9,034 nt of DNA. Source: RGIG8497 sp045593265. Its GTDB lineage: Bacteria; Bacillota; Clostridia; RGIG6154. The stretch spans positions 1 to 9,034 of the forward strand of contig JAZNWH010000065.1 of NCBI GenBank assembly GCA_045593265.1, written 5' to 3'. The position numbers were made by a program, and so were the translations under genes. The notes below the pieces were generated by a model that searched no databases, had not been told where the DNA came from, and worked only from the letters and a program-made list of their open reading frames with translations. Numbering within the stretch: the stretch's first letter is position 1; every line of letters starts with the position of its first letter. Shown one piece after another: positions 4,889 to 9,034 of this stretch.

Positions 4889-6682
4889 ATGGAACTTGTT
4901 AGATCACATGTGCTCGTTTGTGGTGGTACAGGATGTTCTTCTTCTCATTCTGAACAAATTATAGATGAATTTGAAGCACAAATTAAAAAGAATGGCCTTG
5001 ACAAAGAAGTTAAGGTTGTTAAAACGGGATGTTTTGGCTTATGTGCATTAGGTCCTGTAGTTATTGTTTATCCGGAAGGTTCTTTTTACAGTATGGTACA
5101 GGAAGAAGATGTTGCCGAAATTGTTGAACAGCATCTTTTAAAAGGTAAGATTGTAAAAAGACTTCTCTACAAAGAAACTATTGAAGAAGATAAGATTAAA
5201 TCTCTTAATGAAGTTGATTTCTATAAAAAGCAAAAAAGAGTTGCTCTTCGTAACTGTGGTGTAATTGATCCTGAAAATATCGATGAATACATTGCTTATG
5301 ACGGTTACAAAGCTCTCGGTAAAGTTTTAACTGAGATGACACCTGAACAGGTTGTTGAAACTATTAAAGCTTCCGGGCTCAGAGGTAGAGGAGGCGGTGG
5401 CTTCCCAACAGGTATTAAATGGGCTTTTGCTGCTGCTCAGCCTGAAGGACAGAAATATGTTCTCTGTAATGCTGACGAAGGCGACCCGGGTGCATTTATG
5501 GATCGTTCTATCTTGGAAGGCGACCCTCATAGTCTTATAGAAGCTATGGCAATTGCCGGTTATGCAATTGGTTCTAATCAGGGTTACGTTTATGTAAGAG
5601 CAGAATATCCTATAGCTGTTCATCGTCTTCAGGTTGCTATCAATCAGGCAAAAGAATATGGATTACTTGGTGAAAACATTTTCGATACAGGATTTTCATT
5701 CAATTTGGAATTAAGACTTGGTGCAGGAGCTTTCGTTTGCGGTGAAGAAACTGCTCTTATGACATCAATCGAAGGACATAGAGGCGAACCTCGTCCAAGA
5801 CCACCATTTCCTGCTGTAAAAGGATTATGGGGAGTTCCAACAATTCTTAATAATGTTGAAACTTATGCAAACATTCCTGTAATTTTATTAGATGGTGTTG
5901 AAAGCTTCACATCTATCGGAACTGAAAAGAGTAAGGGTACTAAGGTATTTGCTCTTGGTGGTAAAATTAATAATACAGGTCTCGTAGAAGTTCCTATGGG
6001 TACTACACTTCGTGAGGTTGTTTACGAAATTGGTGGCGGTATTCCTAACGGAAAAACATTTAAAGCTGCCCAGACAGGCGGTCCTTCAGGTGGATGCATA
6101 CCTGCAAGTCTTATTGATACTCCGATTGATTACGATTCTCTTATTGCCATAGGTTCAATGATGGGTTCAGGTGGTCTTATTGTAATGGATGAAGATACTT
6201 GTATGGTTGATATTGCTAAATTCTTCCTCGAATTCACAGTAGATGAATCATGTGGTAAGTGCGTACCATGTCGTATCGGTACCAGAAGATTACTTGAAAT
6301 TCTTGATAGAATTACTTCAGGTAAGGGTACATTAGAAGATATCGACCAGTTAGAAGAGCTTTGTCTTTCTGTTAAAAGCAGTGCGCTTTGCGGTCTTGGA
6401 CAAACTGCACCAAACCCAATTTTAAGTACTCTTAAATATTTCAGGGACGAATACGTTGAACACGTTGTGGATAAGAAATGTCGTGCTGGTGTATGTAAAG
6501 CATTACTTTCTTATAAGATTATTCCTGATAAATGTAAAGGTTGCAGTCTTTGTGCTAGAAATTGTCCTGTTAACGCAATCAGTGGTGAAATTAAGAATCC
6601 TTATGTAATAGATCAAGATAAATGTATCAAGTGCGGTGTTTGTATGAATAACTGTAAATTTGGTGCTATAGTAAAAGAATAA
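4889..6682 (+). CDS. hndC: NAD(P)H- and FMN-binding hydrogenase subunit, NuoF-like (HndC/HydB)
   Basis: A 597-residue flavin subunit with the full HydB/HndC domain set. The N-terminal thioredoxin-like [2Fe-2S] domain has Cys11, Cys16, Cys48 and Cys52. The NuoF core follows, with the FMN/NADH glycine loop G-L-R-G-R-G-G-G-G-F-P-T-G (163-175), C-N-A-D-E-G-D-P-G-A (193-202) and G-E-E-T-A-L (285-290). A [4Fe-4S] site is formed by Cys455, Cys458, Cys461 and Cys501. A C-terminal two-cluster ferredoxin domain has Cys549/552/555/559 and Cys579/582/585/589, which complex I NuoF lacks. In the family this subunit oxidises or reduces NAD(P) and is the bifurcation site; the C-terminal clusters are thought to meet ferredoxin. 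An additional pair, Cys531 and Cys536, lies just before the ferredoxin domain. The start follows TTGGAGG ending at 4882. Cofactor choice between NAD and NADP cannot be read by eye. Confidence 0.95.
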   Translation: MELVRSHVLVCGGTGCSSSHSEQIIDEFEAQIKKNGLDKEVKVVKTGCFGLCALGPVVIVYPEGSFYSMVQEEDVAEIVEQHLLKGKIVKRLLYKETIEEDKIKSLNEVDFYKKQKRVALRNCGVIDPENIDEYIAYDGYKALGKVLTEMTPEQVVETIKASGLRGRGGGGFPTGIKWAFAAAQPEGQKYVLCNADEGDPGAFMDRSILEGDPHSLIEAMAIAGYAIGSNQGYVYVRAEYPIAVHRLQVAINQAKEYGLLGENIFDTGFSFNLELRLGAGAFVCGEETALMTSIEGHRGEPRPRPPFPAVKGLWGVPTILNNVETYANIPVILLDGVESFTSIGTEKSKGTKVFALGGKINNTGLVEVPMGTTLREVVYEIGGGIPNGKTFKAAQTGGPSGGCIPASLIDTPIDYDSLIAIGSMMGSGGLIVMDEDTCMVDIAKFFLEFTVDESCGKCVPCRIGTRRLLEILDRITSGKGTLEDIDQLEELCLSVKSSALCGLGQTAPNPILSTLKYFRDEYVEHVVDKKCRAGVCKALLSYKIIPDKCKGCSLCARNCPVNAISGEIKNPYVIDQDKCIKCGVCMNNCKFGAIVKE

Positions 6683-6703
6683 TAGGAGAGGAGAGGAAAT
6701 CAA

Positions 6704-8440
6704 ATGAATAATGTTAATATTAAAATCAATGGTATTGAATTATCTGTACCAGCTGATTATACTGTACTTCAGGCAGCAAGAATGGCAAATATAGAAATTC
6801 CTACTCTCTGCTACCTTGAAGGTATTAACAAACTTGGCGCTTGTCGTCTTTGTGTTGTTGAAATCAAAGGTACACGAGCACTTCAGGCTGCTTGTGTTTA
6901 TCCTGTCAACGAAGGTATGGAAGTGTTTACAAACACACCTGCTGTAAGAAGAGCAAGAAAAGCAAATCTTGAGCTCATTCTTTCAAATCATGATAGAAGC
7001 TGTTTATCATGTATAAGAAACAGAAATTGTGAACTTCAAAAGCTTGCTGAAGAATTTGGCATTGAAGATATTCCAATTAAAGGCGAAAATGATACAGTTC
7101 ATGAAATAGATGATATTTCCACATCACTTGTAAGAAACAACAATAAATGTGTACTTTGTCGTCGTTGTGTAGCCGCTTGTGATAATCAGACTGTATCTGT
7201 AATTTCATGTATCAACAGAGGTTTTGACACAACTGTTGGATGTGCTTTCGAAAAATCAATTTCTGAGGTAGGATGTATCTATTGTGGTCAGTGTATTGTA
7301 TCTTGTCCTACAGGTGCTTTAACTGAAAAGAGTTCAATTCCTCAGGTTATTAATGCAATTGATAACACTGAAAAACACGTTGTAGTACAGACTGCTCCTG
7401 CAGTAAGAGCGGCACTTGGTGAAGAATTTGGACTTCCGATGGGAACACCTGTAACTGGTAAAATGGTTGCTGCTCTTAAGAGATTAGGTTTTGATAAAGT
7501 ATTTGATACTGATACTTCAGCTGACTTAACAATTATGGAAGAAGGAACTGAATTCATTGAAAGATTTACAAAACAGGAAAAGTTACCTCTTATAACCTCA
7601 TGTAGTCCTGGTTGGGTTAAATTCTGCGAACACTATTATCCTGAATTTACTGACAATCTTTCTACCGCGAAATCTCCAATGGAAATGTTTGGTGCTGTAA
7701 TTAAATCTTATTATGCAGAAAAGAACAACATTCCTAAAGAAAATATATATTCAGTTGCAATTATGCCTTGTACTTCAAAGAAATTCGAAGCGGCAAGACC
7801 TGAATTCTCAACAAATGGCGTTCAGGATATTGATGCTTCTCTTACAACAAGAGAGCTTGCAAGAATGATAAAACAGGCAGGTATTAACTTTAATGAACTT
7901 CCTGACGAAGAATTTGACGATCCATTTGGTACAGCTACAGGTGCAGGTGTAATCTTTGGTACCACAGGTGGTGTTATGGAGGCAGCAATTAGAACTGTAT
8001 ACGAAATTCTTGAAGGCAAATCATTAGAGAATCTTGAAATTGCTCCAATCAGAGGTATGGATGGTGTGAAAGAGGCTACACTTACAATAGCCGATAAAGA
8101 AGTTAAGGTTGCTGTATGCCATGGAACCAAGAATGCTCGTTATATCCTCGAAAAAGTTAAAGCAGGAGAGAAGTATGACTTTATAGAAATTATGGCATGT
8201 CCTGGTGGTTGTGTAAATGGTGGTGGTCAGCCTATCGTATCTGCTCAGGAAAGAGCAAAAGTAGATATAAGAGCTGAAAGAGCTAAAGCACTCTATGCAG
8301 AAGACAGAGCTTCTAAACTTAGAAAGTCTCATGAAAATCCTGCTATCAAGCTTTTATATAGTGAGTATTTAGAAAAACCATGTTCACATAAAGCTCATGA
8401 GCTTTTGCACACACACTATACAAAAAGAGACAAACATTAA
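6704..8440 (+). CDS. hndD: [FeFe]-hydrogenase catalytic subunit (HndD/HydA)
   Basis: A 578-residue catalytic subunit that makes or uses H2. The N-terminal [2Fe-2S] domain has Cys36, Cys47, Cys50 and Cys64. A His/Cys [4Fe-4S] site follows (His96, Cys100, Cys103, Cys109), then a ferredoxin domain (Cys149/152/155/159 and Cys191/194/197/201), then the H-cluster domain and a C-terminal small-subunit-like segment (S-H-E-N-P at 542-546, A-H-E-L-L-H at 564-569). H-cluster motifs are T-S-C-S-P-G-W (298-304), M-P-C-T-S-K-K-F-E (354-362) and E-I-M-A-C-P-G-G-C (495-503). Glu280, Glu283 and Ser320 match the proton path of clostridial CpI. The second Cys of the usual T-S-C-C-P is Ser301. It lacks the additional C-terminal [2Fe-2S] domain of Thermotoga HydA. 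The start follows a purine-rich AGGAGAGGAGAGG (6684-6696). Maturases HydEFG are not in the window. Confidence 0.96.
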   Translation: MNNVNIKINGIELSVPADYTVLQAARMANIEIPTLCYLEGINKLGACRLCVVEIKGTRALQAACVYPVNEGMEVFTNTPAVRRARKANLELILSNHDRSCLSCIRNRNCELQKLAEEFGIEDIPIKGENDTVHEIDDISTSLVRNNNKCVLCRRCVAACDNQTVSVISCINRGFDTTVGCAFEKSISEVGCIYCGQCIVSCPTGALTEKSSIPQVINAIDNTEKHVVVQTAPAVRAALGEEFGLPMGTPVTGKMVAALKRLGFDKVFDTDTSADLTIMEEGTEFIERFTKQEKLPLITSCSPGWVKFCEHYYPEFTDNLSTAKSPMEMFGAVIKSYYAEKNNIPKENIYSVAIMPCTSKKFEAARPEFSTNGVQDIDASLTTRELARMIKQAGINFNELPDEEFDDPFGTATGAGVIFGTTGGVMEAAIRTVYEILEGKSLENLEIAPIRGMDGVKEATLTIADKEVKVAVCHGTKNARYILEKVKAGEKYDFIEIMACPGGCVNGGGQPIVSAQERAKVDIRAERAKALYAEDRASKLRKSHENPAIKLLYSEYLEKPCSHKAHELLHTHYTKRDKH

Positions 8441-8459
8441 TAAAATTTATAAAAAACTA

Positions 8460-8488
8460 TTGATTTTTTCTTAGTGTTGTGATATAAT
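8460..8488 (+). promoter_or_regulatory. rpmEp: Sigma-A type promoter of rpmE
   Basis: A -35 box TTGATT (8460-8465, four of six consensus bases) is followed after 17 bases by a perfect TATAAT (8483-8488) with an extended TG at 8480-8481. The transcript should start near 8495, giving a leader of about 25 bases. It lies in the 79-base gap between hndD and rpmE and allows rpmE to be expressed independently of the hydrogenase genes. Confidence 0.8.
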
Positions 8489-8505
8489 CTTACTGTTATG
8501 TAAGA

Positions 8506-8514
8506 AAGAGGTGA
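8506..8514 (+). promoter_or_regulatory. Ribosome binding site that fixes the rpmE start
   Basis: AAGAGGTGA pairs well with the 16S 3' end. It overlaps the in-frame GTG at 8511, which therefore cannot be the start, and stands six to seven bases before the GTG at 8520. Confidence 0.8.
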
Positions 8515-8519
8515 TTTTA

Positions 8520-8726
8520 GTGAAAGAAGGAATACATCCAAATTATGCTACTGCAACAGTTAAATGTGCTTGCGGTGCAACCTTTGAGACAAGATCTACA
8601 AAACCTGAAATCAGCGTTGAAATTTGTTCAAAATGTCATCCGTTCTATACAGGTAAGCAGAAGCTTATCGATACAGGCGGTAGAGTTGATAAGTTCAGAA
8701 AGAGATATAATCTTCAGTCTAAATAA
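8520..8726 (+). CDS. rpmE: 50S ribosomal protein L31, zinc-binding form
   Basis: A 68-residue protein beginning K-E-G-I-H-P-N-Y after the initiator, the classical N terminus of L31. The four zinc ligands Cys16, Cys18 (C-A-C-G) and Cys36, Cys39 (C-S-K-C-H-P-F-Y-T-G) make it the C+ form; the end V-D-K-F-R-K-R-Y is typical. I chose the GTG at 8520 rather than the in-frame GTG at 8511 because the latter lies inside the ribosome binding site and would add three residues not expected in the family. It has its own promoter and is followed by two terminators. In Bacillus the zinc form is replaced by a cysteine-free paralogue under zinc shortage; no such paralogue or Zur site is evident here. Confidence 0.96.
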   Translation: MKEGIHPNYATATVKCACGATFETRSTKPEISVEICSKCHPFYTGKQKLIDTGGRVDKFRKRYNLQSK

Positions 8727-8733
8727 TTATAAT

Positions 8734-8764
8734 AACAGGAAGCGAAAGCTTCCTGTTTATTTTT
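8734..8764 (+). terminator. Intrinsic terminator after rpmE
   Basis: A perfect 10-base stem AACAGGAAGC/GCTTCCTGTT (8734-8743 and 8748-8757) is closed by a GAAA tetraloop and followed by TATTTTT. It starts eight bases after the rpmE stop and should end both the rpmE transcript and any read-through from hndD. Confidence 0.93.
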
Positions 8765-8778
8765 GTAATAAAAACAAC

Positions 8779-8808
8779 GAAAACTCCAAGACTCTTGGAG
8801 TTTTCTTT
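8779..8808 (+). terminator. Second, probably bidirectional intrinsic terminator
   Basis: GAAAACTCCAAGA (8779-8791) and TCTTGGAGTTTTC (8793-8805) are perfect inverted copies around one central base. In practice this gives an 11-base stem with a five-base loop, followed by TTT. Read on the - strand, the stem is followed by GTTGTTTTT, so it could also stop a leftward transcript from beyond the window. It lies 14 bases after the first terminator. Confidence 0.85.
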
Positions 8809-9034
8809 AAAATATAGTAATTTTAAGAACAGGTAGTATAGGTAAATCTTTTAATTATCAATGCTAGAAAATTACATATTATCATTTAATGCTAATTAAC
8901 AATGTTTAAATATATTATATAAATAAAGAATTATTTTAAGTATAGTCATTTAATAATTTTCTAATATTATCACAAATTAAAAACAAATTTGTTTACATAA
9001 ACCATCTCATAAATATTAAGTTTAATAATAAGTC
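8809..9034. other. AT-rich non-coding spacer, no gene seen
   Basis: No open frame with a ribosome binding site and no RNA gene was recognised on either strand. The one ordered element is a perfect 14-base palindrome AAACAAATTTGTTT at 8981-8994. It overlaps a TTTACA (8992-8997) that has a weak TATTAA 16 bases later (9014-9019), a possible promoter reading out of the window to the right. Confidence 0.6.

Noticed and set aside
5327..5623. 98-codon - strand frame opposite hndC
   Set aside because: It is an antisense shadow of the highly conserved NuoF core with no family resemblance and no ribosome binding site.
7822..8332. Two 102-codon - strand frames opposite the end of hndD
   Set aside because: They are low-complexity Ser/Thr-rich shadows of the H-cluster domain, without promoter or ribosome binding site.
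8511..8519. GTG at 8511 as start of rpmE
   Set aside because: This GTG lies inside the AAGAGGTGA ribosome binding site; the GTG at 8520 gives proper spacing and the usual K-E-G-I-H-P beginning.
8545..8817. 90-codon + strand frame overlapping rpmE and both terminators
   Set aside because: It is out of frame with a clear L31 gene, has no ribosome binding site, and runs through two intrinsic terminators.

Overview
The window is a low-GC stretch of a strictly anaerobic Firmicute, most likely a member of the Clostridia. The reasons are strong AGGAGG-type ribosome binding sites before almost every gene, AT-rich spacers, sigma-A promoters with extended TGnTATAAT -10 boxes, and an NAD(P)-linked [FeFe]-hydrogenase operon of clostridial layout. 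Genus cannot be judged. All eleven genes I can support lie on the + strand; nothing on the - strand looks real.

Bases 1-227 are non-coding. They hold a strongly structured inverted-repeat element (11-106) and a promoter (150-178). Bases 228-3343 form a tightly packed five-gene set that looks like a signalling module: a DRTGG-domain protein, a small RsbW/RsbT-like ATP-binding protein, a putative sensory [FeFe]-hydrogenase (HydS type, with Ala where catalytic enzymes have the proton-transfer Cys), a second DRTGG-domain protein, and a PHP-family metal-dependent phosphoesterase whose start overlaps the preceding stop (ATGA).

Bases 3344-3447 hold a second, internal promoter preceded by three TTGTRAA half-sites arranged as two overlapping inverted repeats, a plausible redox (Rex-like) control site. 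Bases 3448-8440 encode the catalytic complex in HndABCD order: NuoE-like HndA/HydC, thioredoxin-like [2Fe-2S] protein HndB, NuoF-like HndC/HydB, and the [FeFe]-hydrogenase HndD/HydA. A histidine-kinase-type ATPase gene without a phospho-acceptor domain sits between hndA and hndB. By family knowledge the complex couples NAD(P)H and reduced ferredoxin to H2, probably by flavin-based electron bifurcation or confurcation.

After hndD, with no convincing terminator between, comes rpmE (ribosomal protein L31, zinc-binding form) with its own strong promoter, then two tandem intrinsic terminators (8734-8764 and 8779-8808). The remaining ~225 bases are very AT-rich and carry no gene I can support.

My working model is inference: HydS senses H2 or redox state and passes this through the two ATP-binding proteins, the DRTGG proteins and the PHP enzyme to tune the neighbouring hydrogenase. 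The most interesting points are this compact sensor set without any PAS, kinase or phosphatase output domain on HydS, the T-S-C-S-P H-cluster motif in HndD, the three-cysteine HndB, the Rex-like site, and the structured element at the left end.
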